Shown: positions 1 through 13,104, counted from the first letter of the stretch. The stretch: 64,000 bases of DNA from Pempheris klunzingeri (GCF_042242105.1 NC_092029.1:3324885-3388884); one strand, 5' to 3'. Notes: generated by a model not told the origin, from the sequence alone. Numbers and translations: made by a program.

Positions 1-394
1 CCTGATTAGCAGCTGTGTGTTAAGATCCTCAGGGGTCAAAGCTGAGCATCATTACAGGAGCACCAATCATATATTCTGCATGAAAGTTTTGCATGACAAA
101 ACATGATTTTCCACGTAACCCCGTGTCTTGCCCCTGCCATTCCTGTGGCTAGGTCAAACCTGGCACTTCAGACGTCCACTACTAAGACGTGGACGTCTGT
201 AGTAACCGTAAAAATGTTCTGGGAAGAGCAGGTAAGAGGTGGAAGGTGACACTAGCGTCAGAAGAAGAACGGTACCTCCAGCAGGCCGCAACTCCTCTGG
301 ATACTGAAGTCATGTTCTGTTTTATTCACAGGGAACTGAGATCACTCAGCTTTATTCTACTGGTTACTCAAACCAATGAGAACATAGTCGCCCT

Positions 395-418
395 CAAACA
401 CACACACACACACACACA
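395..418. repeat. (CA)n microsatellite
   Basis: A short, nearly pure CA array of about 12 units. It opens a false reading frame of alternating Thr and His. Confidence 0.9.
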
Positions 419-550
419 ATCCGGCACTCGAACAGATGACCCTGTTCTCAATAATATACATGAAAATTATAACTTCAACACTGGTACAGTTGTGATTTAT
501 TGACACCATCTTAAAGCTGAAATTATCAACAGCTTCCATGTCTGTTTATC

Positions 551-687
<137 letters not shown>

Positions 688-2253
688 ACTTGGATAATTT
701 TGCAGTCAAAGATGCTTGATTATGCCCCATCCTCAACTTAAAAAAAAAAAACCCCATTCATGCTGATTCTTGCTGTTTTTTCTGAATCATTTATAAAGGA
801 TGAAGGGATGAGGATGGGTAAAAAGCGCTAAACACACACACACACAACATGCTTCTTAATGTAGAAACGGCCCGGTGATTGCAAATTGCCTGTCTGTGTT
901 TAATACCGGAGCAACTGTTCATTTAGCCGAATGCCTCAGAGCAGCTAAACAAGGAATCACTGCAGTTGGCGTCTAAAAACTCTCGACTTACTTCTCCGTC
1001 ATCACAACATTTAGCTCTCCGTTAGCTCAGAGCGTCGACCTTCAGGTTTGAAGTTTGGTTCCTTATGTAACAGTGATTCTCCTTATTATGCCTTTGAATC
1101 AAACGAATTAATTGGGAGTATTAATCAAAAGTATTCAGCCAATTTATCAAAACCTGAAATGGCTCTAGCTCCTAAGGTACCTGAGAGAACACAAGCATCA
1201 GCTCAGAAAATAAGCAAATCAATATGATATGACCAATAATAATAATAATAATAATGATTATAATGATAGAAAGTAGGCATGAATTCCAGTTTAACATATT
1301 CACAACATGGGATTTTACAGTTATTTACTAAAATTATGAAAGACGAATGGAAGTTATTGACCTTTTCTGTACTTTATCAGTGCTAAAAATAAAAATAAAA
1401 GAACTTTATCTGTCCCTTGGTGATAAATCCTCATGGCTAAGTCAAACAGTAAAGTCCGCACAGCAACATTTCCTTCTCTTTGGTCAGATCCTTGGTGGCG
1501 TTTTGGTATCATGCACTCATTTCATCCACAACTAGAGAACCGATGAACAAACCTCTGCAGGGATTTTATTGTGAAGCAGCAGGAGGAGGAAGTGTGGAAT
1601 TTGGATTAAAACTGGTTTAACTATTGAATTACAGCACCAACAAGCGAATGAGAGTGAAATCAATTTTATGTCCCGTTATATGAATCAGATCACCTATTAT
1701 GACATCTCCATAATCTCCAGAAGTCTATAATCCCCTTAAATTTAAACTAACTTAACCTTTTGTAAGCCTTTTGTTGCCATTTCAGCTCTTCTGTCAACAC
1801 AAAGTATCACTAAAAAAAAAAAGAAAATGTGCAAAATTCAGCTGTTAAATTATTGAATCTGTTCAAGTGATTTTTTTTGTAACGTACTCTGGCTGCCAAA
1901 AGAGCAAAACTGGCATGTGACTTTTGTGATTTATCAGCTGCCGAAGCTGTTGAACTACAGACGAGTTCATTTCTCCAGCGTGTTTCACAAATGAGGCCCC
2001 CGGTGCCAGAGGCCAGTCTAGTTAGCCAACCTGTGGGCCCTGCTGCACAGAGAGCCTCGTATAAAACATTATTATCATTATTCCCTCCCTGGGAGCTGGT
2101 TATAGCCGCTCTGAAAACTCATTTCCCCCTCCTCTTGTCCATGTGAATACCTCCTGATAGGGAGTGGAAAGGAGAAAGGAACAATAACTGCATTTCATAT
2201 GACGGGGAAATGAATAATTTCAACACAGTGTGTGCACAGTGCAGAGGGTGTGA

Positions 2254-2322
2254 ATGTGTGTGTGTGTGTGTGTGTGTACATGCGTGGTGCAGGGTATTGC
2301 ATGTGTGTGTGTGTGTGTGTGT
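2254..2322. repeat. Two (TG)n microsatellites
   Basis: Two TG arrays at 2254-2277 and 2302-2322 are separated by about 25 bases of unique sequence. No coding role is seen. Confidence 0.9.
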
Positions 2323-2471
2323 TTGCCTTGTGACACTCTTGGGCGTTGTGATACACAAGGCGAGCACACAGATTGGAGCATCGATCTTGTTTCCTCGAGA
2401 AATGAGAGCGAGAGAGTGAGAGAGAGAGACGGACACCGATCCTCAGAAATGGGGAGACAGATTCAGCTGCT

Positions 2472-2493
2472 AAAAAAAAAAAAAAAAAAAAAA
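2472..2493. repeat. Poly(A) run of about 22
   Basis: An adenine homopolymer lies after a GA-rich stretch. No retroposed coding sequence was recognised upstream, so I call it only a simple repeat. Confidence 0.85.
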
Positions 2494-4085
2494 GCATAAT
2501 GATACGTGAGTTAAGAGAATTGCCTGTTCAGGTTTGAATTGAATAAGGTTGTAAGGTTGATCTTTGTAAAAGTCCTTTTTAGTCACTCAAACTGGCACAT
2601 GGTCGCTGACACAAGCTGGAAATCATCCAGGGAAGGAAATAACAGAAAAGCTTCAGACCACACGACTATATTTTCATGTGACTGAAGATTTTAAACTGTG
2701 TTTTCCTTTGCTCAACACGATGTTCTCGATATTTCTGCATCACAACTCTCTCTGTTCTACCTTAATCGACGAGGCCGATGCTGTGAGTTATCGGCTTGTC
2801 CCGCCTGATGAATATGAAGATAAGCAGTACTAATTGTTACAGACCCACAGACAGACTGATGAAGAACACGCTCCTACAATCACGGTGATCAAAGCATGTG
2901 AGAACAACGCAGTGACAAAAGAGCAAGTTTAAAAACATTCTCCAGGTTAAACACCCAAAGAACAAAAACCTCCAGAACTCCAGAGACTGATGAATATTTA
3001 TGCCTTCCTCATTATTTACTCTTTATATTCTCCATGAATATGTTACTGCTAACACTAGCTGTTAAGCTGCAGTAAGCTGCCAAGGACCAAGTCGTCAGTA
3101 TAGTTTTTGAAGTGGATTGTAATTTTAATATTGACACTTGTACTTATGTGTAGTAAAATGTCATGTTCAATTGAAGTGCTTTAGTTTTTAACCCAGGAAA
3201 GGCCGAGTGAAACCACAGGCTTATTTCAACAGATACTCTGATCCCATCAATTGATCCCTTTGAAACAGACTAATTGGGATTATAACATCTGTCTGTTTGA
3301 ATTAGTGTATGTTTGGAATCAGCCTCGTGGCACATAGTAGATCTAAACTACCTGAAAGCGGTTTATGGGCTGGTTATTTGGCTGCTTTGGCACAAGGTTA
3401 GAGACTGAGGAGCTGTGCTGTGGTAGTTATACAGAGCACAACAGTATGTCCGGCAGCATTTGCACCAGTCAAAGTGTCGCAATATTCCCACCGGTTAACA
3501 AACTCGTGACGACACCAGTGTTACTGATTTTGGCAGAAAAGCAAGAAAAGAAAAGATATCCATCAAAATCTGTGGAGCCTTTAACGTCATATCTTCAGAT
3601 TTTCCTCTTAAATCTGAAATACTGTCGAAGAAGTGCTTTTGCTGTTCGTTGTGACGCCAAATCTTCAGCCATCATCTTGTCGGTCAGCTCTCCTTTCTGA
3701 AATGCGACTGTGAAACCTGCTGCTGCTGCTTTGCCCCACTTGATAACATACTTAGTATTTTACAAATTAGACTTTGTTAATTTGAAGAGCGTGGGCACTG
3801 ATATGTAAAAATTAACCAAATGAGATTTATTTCTGTAAATAAAAGCAAAACGAAGGTGACGGCAGCGGGCAAACGATAAATGCCCAAACACTGTGTAACG
3901 CTGTTAACTCGACGAGCGTAGCAAGCCGAGAGCAAACATCCTCTGAGACACTCGGATGGTTTTGGTGACAATGTCCTCGTCCCTTGAAGGCAGAATCTTC
4001 CACAAAATAACTGTGATACCAAACCATTTCTGTCTGATCCATCCTATGGCACACCTGTCCTGGGACGGTTAACACTCATTCATTA

Positions 4086-4140
4086 CAGGGAGAGAGAGGG
4101 AGGGAGGGAGAGAGGGAGGGAGGGAGGGAGAGAGAGAGAA
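4086..4140. repeat. (GGGA)/(GA) purine tract
   Basis: An imperfect GGGA and GA array, all purine on the plus strand. It can adopt triplex or other non-B structure but has no gene association that I can show. Confidence 0.85.
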
Positions 4141-4308
4141 ATGGGGGCACACGCAGAGAGGCAGAGTGTCCTTCAGTATTCAACGAACCAACAGATTGTT
4201 TCCTCTCATGTTTGGACTTCTGAAGGCAAAAACTCCAGAAAGATCCCCTGCCAACCTGCCTGAGGACGCAGGCACACTCCAACCACACTGCTTCAAAGGC
4301 TCGCTCAG

Positions 4309-4312
4309 TGTG

Positions 4313-4350
<38 letters not shown>

Positions 4351-4444
4351 TGTGTGTGCACGCATATGTGCTCTCTCCTCTGTGCAAGAAATACCATTTG
4401 TCTTGTGTGCACATGCAGATGAGTGTGTGATCCTGCATAAACAC

Positions 4445-4477
<33 letters not shown>

Positions 4478-4481
4478 GTGT
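4309..4481. repeat. Pair of (TG)n microsatellites
   Basis: Interrupted TG arrays lie at about 4309-4363 and 4446-4481, with CG interruptions in the first. Long minus-strand open frames across them encode Thr-His runs and are not genes. Confidence 0.9.
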
Positions 4482-5194
4482 AGAGCACCATGCCTTGTAC
4501 AGGAAGTAGTCGTGCTAGGTAAACAGGAGTGCAGAATAATCCTGTGAGGAATGGGAATTCTGCATTAGCATTTGAATAGCGCACAGTGCCACAAGTACTG
4601 CTGACAAAACTAACACACATCCTCCGTCCTGGCTTACGCTCACACACAAAACACACCGCATATATTCAGAGCTGACGTTTATTTGTAGCCGTCAGAAACA
4701 CGTCGCTTATGTGTACACAGGATCCTTCGGAGATAAATGAATAACCTGCTGATTGTTTCTGACATAGTGGAGGTTTTATCCACTGGAGTTACAATTATGG
4801 CTTCACATTTACACACACTCATATTCTCACCTGCAAGCTGTCCAACACAACCACAGGCTGCATTCATATGCACATTAGTAATGTGATTATACTGTAATGA
4901 GGGTAAGAGACCATGTAAACAACATCTGATTACAAGCAAGTACGCACGATCGCAGGAACATATGCTGGTGTCATTTTTTTGGTTTTTTTCAAACACCTAA
5001 AGGACAAAGGTGCACAAAGTGACTCATTTTGGTGTTTTTCTATTGTTCTTTTCCAGGAGCAGTTTGGGAAGTTTAGCACATTAGGAGTTTTACATGCATT
5101 TTGCACCAGATACACCTTGTTTCAGTTTGAGTTTTTAGGTCACAGACTCCTCAAACAGCACCAGTTCACCACAGCCTACAACCTCTCCTCTCCT

Positions 5195-5282
5195 TTTCTT
5201 TGTACTTTGTAAAGGTGCTTTATAAATTCAAGCTATTATCATTATTATTACTACTATTATTATTATTATTATCATTATTACA
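5195..5282 (+). repeat. Retrotransposon 3' tail-like sequence with (TTA)n
   Basis: A stretch reading TTTGTAAAGGTGCTTTATAA is followed by an ATT/TTA trinucleotide array. Many fish non-LTR elements end with a similar 'TGTAAAGCGCTTTATAAAT' phrase and a short repeat tail. The body of the element is not recognisable, so this is probably an old truncated copy. Confidence 0.45.
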
Positions 5283-7096
5283 GTGTGTTACAGTATTGCA
5301 CTGCTCTCCTTCAAAGCTGAACTTCATGATGAGCCCAGAACTATCAGGGCGGAGACGGGTGTGAAGCCTTCAGTTAGAAGCAGCAAACATTAGTTGCCAG
5401 TAGCATCAAAATTATCTCTAACTAGTCAGTAAAAGAACATTGAAGATAATGGCCATACCAGCTATAAATGTCACAACTTTATCTTATTAGTCATTTGTGT
5501 AAAGTGTTGCCACAATTAGTGTATAAATGCTGAAGTTATGGCTAAAAATATGTATTGTTAGATCACAATCTGATCAGCTCATCCTTAATTCCAAGTTATA
5601 CAGCATTATGTTATAAAGCAGCGGTTTTAGTTTCCCAAAGCTTCACGTTCCTTCAGATGCAGTGGAAACAGAACAGAAACAGGAATGCAACAACTGGGAC
5701 TTTTTAGTTCCCGCAGCTCATTAGCTCCCGGTGTTATGGTTGAAGTCTCCTGTACTCAACAATACGTCAAACACAACACTGGAGACTGCTTGTAGGAAAG
5801 CATACATTCAGACTGCTGCTTGTCAGCGATGCTAATGTTAGACTTGAGAGCTACAGCAGATTACATCAGTTTTACTGCATTCTTAAGGAGGAAAACAACC
5901 CAAAAGTTGGAGTGGAGCAGGTAGAAGAGCAGGATATATGGTTCTGCTTAAAGTGCACTGGGTGTCTGCATACACAGATTCAGACAGAAAGCATGTGTTT
6001 GTGCTTTAAGGGATACTTTGCTGATTTGCAGCTGGATTTGTGGTATTACGATATTTAAGTTTCCTCTCTGAAGCTTGCACCGAGAGCTCACAGTCTGCTC
6101 AAGGGCTCTCGTTCGAACTCCGGATTGTGCTGCTGCTCCGCCACGAGCAGATGATTTCAACAGTTTAATGTTGGAATCAGACATTTGCGGATACTCCTAT
6201 GAGCCAGAATACACTGTGGAGGAATCACAGCCTATGGAGGAAGAAGAAGAAGAGGCTGCCACAGAGTCAAGCACCGCCAGCCGGTGAGGACAGCAGTGCA
6301 GTGAATTCTGCTTGTTGTGGGTTTTTCTGTTTTGAGCAGAAGGGAATACCCCAGTCCTTTTTCTCTGATATCTCATGAGCATCCGTTTCAAAAATAGTTG
6401 TGTACACAGAAAGCCCAGTTTGATCAAAAGGCCATCTTTCCAGTGGTGAAATACTTCTTTAATGAAAAAGCTAGCAGGGTGTTTCATCAAATTTTGCACC
6501 AGAGTGTTAACCTCTAAATCCCATTATTCCACATCAAATGTAATATCTGATGCTTGCTCATGTGGGGATTCTTGAATTCTTAATTTTGAATTCCTGAACC
6601 TCTGGGTTTGGTCTGGACCTGCTCTTTATGGAAAGAGTCTGTCGCTATATAAATAAAGAGACACTCCTTCCATGTTTGTTAGAGAAACTTTAGCTTTTGC
6701 TTCAAATGTTTCTCTAAGAATGCATCATATCGCTGTTCTTGTTTTAACTTGTGTTTGAATAATATAGCAGTGTGCCAGAAAGGGACCCATTAGGTTTCTT
6801 TTTTCACGACAGGAGCAGGCTGTGTCTTTGATAATGATGACACAAGGCCGTCTGTACCTTGTGACAGATCCTACAGTTTCACACTGGCTGTGAAACACTG
6901 TAGGATTAAGTTGGCAGGTCTGTATCTGGCGCGGTTATTAGCCAAGGTGTGTTACTGCATGTGTGTGCCGACTTGAAAAAGAAACACACACACACTGACT
7001 GACTGTCCTGCTGAACGAAGAGAGTTTCTCTCATTAGCTTGTATGCTCACATCTCCCAGAACAAGTCCATACAAGACGAGACAGTCCTGTTTCTTT

Positions 7097-7127
7097 CCTC
7101 TTCTTCTTCTTCTTCTTCTTCTTCTTC
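7097..7127. repeat. (TTC)n microsatellite
   Basis: About ten TTC units that encode a spurious Ser run in one frame. Confidence 0.9.
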
Positions 7128-8559
7128 GTCTGATCGGCTAAGTGGCTGCAGCTGTGTCTACCCCTTCTACTCAAGTACGTACTTAATTACATTTCAAATT
7201 TCATATTTGAGGCATTTAGCTGAGGATCTTATCCAGTCAACTTACAATGAGAGCAACTGCAGATTAAGCTTCAACGCCTGAATTATCCAGCATTTGAAAA
7301 CACCTCCTACTCATACAAAATTAAGGCGAGTCTAAAAATTACGACAAAGTGTGGCTCTTCTTCAAATTGCTGGTGTCTTAAGAGCTTTGTTGACACACAA
7401 GTATCGTACATACTGAGTGGAGTCTCTGCTTTTCACACATTATCCTGAGTTTCTCTAAAATTGCTCATCATTTTGCACATTATTTATATTTTTGGGATAT
7501 CTTTCTCAAAAAAAAAAGCTCAGCCTGCTCTGCCTGTACCGCCTGTGATCTCTCTCACTACATTTACATCCACTTTAATTCCTATCCACTGTCATTCCAA
7601 GCATGAAAATATTCTGAATCTTGATATGGGTCGTGTAAACAACATATTCCTCTTGGATATTCTGAATTAGGCCGTATTCCAAATGGGATATGCCGATATT
7701 ATCAAAGCTATATGAGCATTCTTTGTACATGCATTCAGCTTATTGTCTTGTATTGTCTTATTATAACTGGGGTTAGCGACACACGGCCTTTTCGCCTGTT
7801 TACGGTGAGCTCTGTGCCTTGTAGACAAATCAGCTAGCCAACAGGCTGCAGGCAGAGACGCATTAAATCTATTTAAAGACTTGGATGTCAACAGATTTTT
7901 GTATATGTGCAACTATCGCAGTGTGGAAGGTTGAAAGAATGAAAAAGGTGAAGTTACGTTTGTCAAACAGTCTGCCACCGGGGGAAAACTATGAAAAAAA
8001 ACCCTATTTTGATGCAGAGAAGCAACACTGGACAAGTGGTTCTCCAGCCGTTCTACTCTACTCCAATTACAGTTGACTGCATGTAAACGGGAATATAAGT
8101 GGAATATTCTCTCTCATTAGCCATGTAAACAGCTTGGTGGGAATATTGTCTTTCCAGAATAAGTGCAGAAATCTGAATATTTTGTTCATGTAAACATGAG
8201 CATTTGCCACTTCTCATAGAAACTGAGTGCGAGGTAGCAGCTCCTATAAGTTCTCCTATAAGTCCTATAAGTTCTACTCCCGTTATTCCCTGAGATCCTC
8301 ACCCGTCCAAAAGGTCTCTGCAGAGGTTCATGCTCCAGCACACCACATGACCCCATCTCCCGCCTGCCCAGCTGCTCCTCAGTAGCCATTAGACTCTGTG
8401 TTTGTAGTTTTCTGACAGACCATCTATGTGTCGGCCTTTTGCATACGTCACCTGATTTTTCCCCCTGATCTGACCGTCATCACATTTCCTGATGTACTGA
8501 GAAACAAGAATATCAATCTACAGCCATGTTAGCAGCTCTATGACGCTGTACTACAACAC

Positions 8560-8980
8560 AGTTGTAGTTTGAGGTAAATGCTAAAGTAAGAATGCTAATA
8601 TGCTCACAACGGGCAGGTATGATGTCTGCCGTGTTCACCATCTTTATTTAGCATATTAGCATGCTAACATCGAGTAAAGAGTACAAAACACAAAGTGTAG
8701 CTGAGAATGATTTCAGGCCAATCAACCACAAATGTCAACCTCCAAGCGGCACAAGAGAAATAGTCATTAGGGTTTATCATCTGGGAACCATGAATGTGTG
8801 TACAAAATTTAACGGCAATCCATGCAATTTTTCATACAATACTGGGAATGTTTGACCTGCAGGTGGCGCCACATTAAAGATCAGGTAAAGTAAATCAGCT
8901 CTATTAACGTCCGCACAAAATGCGATGGCATTCTGTCTGATGGTTATTTAGATATTTCAGTCTCAGCCAAAGATGCGGAC
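8560..8980 (+). repeat. Teleost interspersed repeat (TTAGCATGCTAAC type)
   Basis: Diagnostic phrases appear in the expected order: a TTAGCATGCTAAC-like block near 8640, an ACAAAGTGTAGCTGAG-like block near 8690, 'tgtacaaaatttaacggcaa' near 8800, and 'tagatatttcagtc' near 8945. I recall this order from a very common short teleost repeat. No coding capacity is seen. The family name cannot be settled without a repeat library. Confidence 0.65.
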
Positions 8981-9221
8981 CAAGCGACTGGCTGAAACTG
9001 AGATTTCTACCTCACTACATCAGCATCACGAGTCAGCATTCGAGTCCAGCTGCCTGAGTCAGTGTTCAGACCCATTACAGGGACCAGCTCAGCTCTATCT
9101 CACAACGGGCTGCTACTGCAGGGCCAAAAAAAAAAAGAGAGCACGGCTTTAAGATTCCTGTACAACAAGTGTAGCTCTGAAACCACAGCAAGCCGAAACA
9201 CACACGAGCTTCTGGACAGCG

Positions 9222-9247
9222 GTGGTGTGTGTGTGTGTGTGTGTGTT
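9222..9247. repeat. (TG)n microsatellite
   Basis: A short TG array of about 13 units with no coding association. Confidence 0.85.
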
Positions 9248-9635
9248 TATGCTGCGCACTCACAGCTCTCCTTCATCGACTCATCTACATTTGTACATTT
9301 GCGTTTTTTACATTTTAGCCAAAAGCGCCTCGTGGTGAGAGGAAAACCACAGCGAGCTTCGGCTCCTGGATCACCGGCATTACAAGCAACAGCTAATAAG
9401 GAGCTCAGGGAGGTCAGAGGCCGCAGCGTGCTCTTAATCAATAGAACAAATTATCCTGTTATTCAAGAACACACACATGTATATATCTAGGAGACCACAG
9501 CGAGCCGAGTGGAGCGGCGTGAGATTTTCTTTGCAGCTCTTTGAAGCATTCATGTTTTTCTCTTGTCTCTACATTAACACTCGTCACCTTGACACAGACT
9601 GCTGAGTCTCTGTGTGTGGTGGAGCTGTTGAATGT

Positions 9636-9636
<1 letters not shown>

Positions 9637-9667
<31 letters not shown>
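9637..9667. repeat. (CA)n microsatellite
   Basis: A CA array of about 15 units with no coding association. Confidence 0.9.
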
Positions 9668-9670
<3 letters not shown>

Positions 9671-10945
9671 TACACAGGTCTTTCCATTCAAACCTCTCTT
9701 TTCTTAATGCCTTGGGAATGTTCAGTAAATTCCTGCCATTATCGTACACTGAGCGGGGTGCATTTTGCCTTTAGTGTACAAAACGACTCACAAATAAAGC
9801 AATAAATTGTGATTCTGGAGCAAATAAGTTTCATTGTTCAAATAAGTGGCAGCAGAACAAACTGTTCGCTTCACTTTCACTGTGCTGTCAATGTGACACA
9901 TCATACACTCACACAAAGACCTACAAGACTCCAGTAACATGCAAATACATTAGTAGATGGGGCCAATAATGTCGGTGGCTGCACAGACTGACTTTACGGA
10001 TTCCTATAAGGGCACATAATGTCTGTAACGCAAAGGAAGCAGGATTTATCCCAGCTTTCTATTTTTATGTCTTTTCTCACAATATTCCTACAAGAAAATG
10101 TCTCTCAAACAAAGGTGGGCTGTTTAGTTTGCATGCATGTGTGTGTGTGTGTGAGCTGGGAGTTCAATAAAACAAGGTAAGAGAGGCAGGATCAATACAA
10201 TTTATCCCACCAGCTCCAGTTAACATGCTGCGGGTCTTTTGCATAACAGACATCCTGCAGTGCACGCTGGGCGCGGACACCAAGCGTGGGTCGAAAATGA
10301 ACAGAATTATCCTCAAAGAGGCCACAGCGACCTGATCATGATTTTATAGAACTATTAAATCCTCTGTGGTGGACGTATGAGTATATTATTGGGGTGTTAT
10401 AGGAACAGCACATACAGCACTATCAGGGGAACTAGAAAATAGCACGTTTAGCGTCACATCATTATCTATAAAGCCCCAACAGACGGGGATATCTCAGAGG
10501 AGGTGACTGCTCACTGGTGCCACACAGAACACAGTTTTAAAGTTAAAACATGGCAGGTTTCCTTCAGGTTTTATTGGGAGCTGACAGAAGAAACATTAAG
10601 GGGAGGTGATAACTGAGCACATTTACTCGTTTAGCTGAATAAAGCACTCATGGCTGCAGCTTTGTTACATTTCAGAGGGAAAATGTACTTTTTTTTACTC
10701 CACTGAATAAGCGTCAGATTAAGAATTCATCCTCAAAGCATTAAAAAACTTCTCATGAATCAGAAATCACTGCAATTCAAAACACTCTTTCAGATGCAGC
10801 AGGACAAACTACTTTCCTGAAGTGCATTTTTCACACCAAATCTGCTTTTCCTCGACTTCTATGCAGCAGTTTTGTTTGTGTCTGTTGTTGGTGACTTTGG
10901 AGACTTTGTGAATCACAAACTATCCTGGAGGTTTGAGGAGAAAGT

Positions 10946-10946
<1 letters not shown>

Positions 10947-10992
<46 letters not shown>
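10947..10992. repeat. (CA)n microsatellite
   Basis: A pure CA array of about 23 units lying about 200 bases downstream (minus-strand sense) of the exon that ends at 11196. Confidence 0.9.
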
Positions 10993-10997
<5 letters not shown>

Positions 10998-11195
10998 GAA
11001 CTCACTCTGAGGGCGCTTTAAGTGAAACTATTCAGGCTTAATAAAGAGTAGAAGTCAACAGTGTGACTGCTCTGAACTCCACAAACACCCTCAAGTCTCC
11101 AGGGGGGGTTCAAGCCCATTTTTCCGTAGGACAACAACACACACACACGCACACACACACACACAGTAGGAGAGGTGATGGTGTGTGTACTTCAC

Positions 11196-11363
11196 CTGGT
11201 TGTGCACCGTCTCTCCCGCTGCTCCTCCTCCTGCTCCCGCTCCTCCTGCTCCGGTACCGAGCTCCGGCAGCCTCCTCCGGCTCAGCACCAGCAGGTAAAC
11301 CAGCGCCCCCAGCCACACCAGCACCGCCACGGCCACCGCCAGCCTCCGACAGAGACGCTTCAT
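11196..11363 (-). CDS. First coding exon of a type II membrane protein, GALNT-like (partial gene)
   Basis: The exon starts at the ATG at 11363, the first ATG in its frame, with A at -3. It runs 56 codons to a clean CAG|GTGAAG donor at 11196 in phase 0. The peptide begins MKRLCRRL, has a hydrophobic helix at about residues 9-28, then SRRRLPEL and a Gly/Ala-rich stem. Basic residues, an anchor and a flexible stem are the design of Golgi type II glycosyltransferases. The start resembles GALNT14-type polypeptide N-acetylgalactosaminyltransferases as I recall them, but no catalytic sequence is in the window. Local GC content is high, as in a CpG-rich first exon. Later exons should lie toward position 1 or beyond it; I did not find them. 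The protein family is inference and the exon boundaries are more certain. Confidence 0.5.
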
Positions 11364-11628
11364 TTTCCGGTCAGGAGGAGCCGGCGGCGCCCGCAGCCCG
11401 GCTGCTGTCAGAAGCCCATTTTTACGGAAACAAGCCAAACAGGCAACTCAGTCACTCACACACACTCTCACACACAAACACACACACACACAAGTCCGTC
11501 CGGAGCCGCTGGAGGTGAGACACTGACTACGGCGCGCGCTCTGCCTCCCTCTCAACTCACAGAGGCTCGAGCGCCTCTCTGACACGCCTGGCAGCCGTGT
11601 GCGCGTGCGTGTGAGTGCGTGCATGCGT

Positions 11629-11653
11629 GTGTGTGTGTGTGTGTGTGTGTGTG
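11629..11653. repeat. (TG)n microsatellite
   Basis: A TG array just upstream (minus-strand sense) of the type II membrane protein exon. It may lie in that gene's promoter or 5' UTR. Confidence 0.85.
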
Positions 11654-11784
11654 AATCGGTGTGTTTCTCTGAGGGAGTCCTGGACCCTCCTGAAGGTTTG
11701 GATGGGAGAGCATGGAGCTCCACCTGCCGACACCCACAACCACAACCACAACCACCACAACCACCACACCACGGCACAGCAGAG

Positions 11785-11952
11785 CAGAAATATAGTAGAG
11801 TAGAAGAGAATAGAGTAGAATAGAAATATAATAAAGTAGAATAGAATATAGTAGAATAGAATAGAAATATAATATAGTAGAATAGAATAGAAATATAATA
11901 TAGTAGAGTAGAATAGAAATATAATATAGTAGAATAGAATAGAATAGAATAA
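11785..11952. repeat. AGAAT/AGAAATATAATATAGT satellite-like array
   Basis: About 165 bases of AGAAT pentamers alternate with AGAAATATAATATAGT blocks in a higher-order pattern repeated several times. It gives long false open frames of Tyr/Leu/Ile/Ser on the minus strand. Confidence 0.85.
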
Positions 11953-12177
11953 AGCAGATGACTGGTCGGTCAACAGAAAACATATTCATCATGTTTTAAG
12001 CAAACTTGGCAGAAATTCACTTCACACAGATCTTGTAAAATCTCCCGAATCTGAATTTCAGCTGTTTTCTCAAACCAAAAATGATGAATCAAGAAAATAA
12101 TCGGTGCATAAAAAAGGTCCAGAGTGTCCTCAGTGTCAAAAATAAACTGGTTAATGGCAATATGGTAATCAGAAATA

Positions 12178-12400
12178 AGATAGGATAAGAGAAAATAAGA
12201 TAAGAGACTTTATTTATGCACTAGTTTTAGCAGCAGAGGGTCCAGAGATAATATAATGTAAAAAATATGAAATTAAATTTAAAAAAATACAATAAAAAAT
12301 ACAATATATGCATGCAAAATGCAGGTAGAGGCTGTGATACAGATTTATGTAACGCTGTTGTTTAACAGGCTGACAGCAGTGGGGATGATATATGGACAAT
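12178..12400 (+). repeat. Non-LTR retrotransposon 3'-end-like repeat
   Basis: The sequence begins with a GATAAGA-rich stretch and 'gactttattta', continues through an A/T-rich part with 'gcaaaatgcagg', and ends near 'aggctgacagcagtgggga'. This order matches the 3' end of a repeat I recall as widespread in fish ('ctttattgatccc ... gtgcaaa ... ggcagtgggaatga'). No protein-coding remnant is visible. Confidence 0.5.
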
Positions 12401-12639
12401 ATCTAATCTGAAGCACAGGTAAGTGTGCACGGCTGATTTAAAATCACTTCTGATGATCGCAATCCACAGAGAGACAGTAAATCCAGAGAGAAATGGATCG
12501 ATACACAGTCATACTAGGTTAACTTGGGTTGTTTGGATCCAGTGTTAAGTGTTATTTTTATATTTCTGTTGCTGTTACTTGATCAAAACACGTGTACAGG
12601 GTCAAGTCTCGGAGCCATATTGACCCAAGGTGGGTCATT

Positions 12640-12850
12640 TTTTGTGTAGACTGAGAGGAAAAACAGCCAAAACAACAAAAAACAAAAATAGAGGAGGTGG
12701 AAAAGGTGTAGTGAGAAAAGATGGAAAGAAGAACGCAGAGGGAGAGAAAAGATGGAGAGAGGGGGGACGACAAGGAATGAGAGGAGGAGAAGAGGAAGAG
12801 GAGGAGGAGGGGAAGAGGAAGAGGAAGTCACAAGAACAAGACAAGCTGAC
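12640..12850. repeat. Purine-rich GGA/GAA tract
   Basis: An irregular plus-strand purine tract dense in GAGGA and GAAGA. Open frames over it are Glu/Lys/Arg or Ser/Pro/Leu runs and are not credible genes. Confidence 0.75.
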
Positions 12851-13070
12851 AAGAGGAAAACCATCAGTTATCCCAAATTTTATTTCAATAAATGATCAGA
12901 CACACCAGGGAGCACATGGCTCCATCTGAGCGTCATAAATAAAACATGTGGAGTGACGACCCAGAGGAGAAACTGTACTGTCTTAGTGCTCCACCTGGTG
13001 GTGGAGCACAGATGTTTACTTTGTCACAACATTCAAAGTCGAACAGAAGTACCAGCATCTATAAGAGCCC

Positions 13071-13104
13071 ACAGGTGTCACACAGGTGTCACACAGGTGT
13101 CACA
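13071..13104. repeat. Three copies of an 11-base unit (ACAGGTGTCAC)
   Basis: Three perfect direct copies followed by a partial one. A small minisatellite with no known role. Confidence 0.85.

Noticed and set aside
1010-1075. tRNA-like boxes ('ttagctcagagcg ... ggtttgaag')
   Set aside because: Box A is only partly matched and box B is poor; no cloverleaf could be drawn, and no SINE body follows.
4076-4656. Minus-strand open frames up to 158 codons
   Set aside because: Most of their length is Thr-His runs from TG/CA microsatellites and Ser/Leu runs from the GGGA tract.
6085-6125. GTTCGAACTCC, a box B-like sequence
   Set aside because: No box A at the right distance and no acceptor stem; probably chance.
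11448-11992. Open frames of 109-146 codons on the minus strand
   Set aside because: They run through CA repeats and the AGAAT array and consist of Thr-His and Tyr-Leu-Ile runs; there is no protein similarity or splice context.
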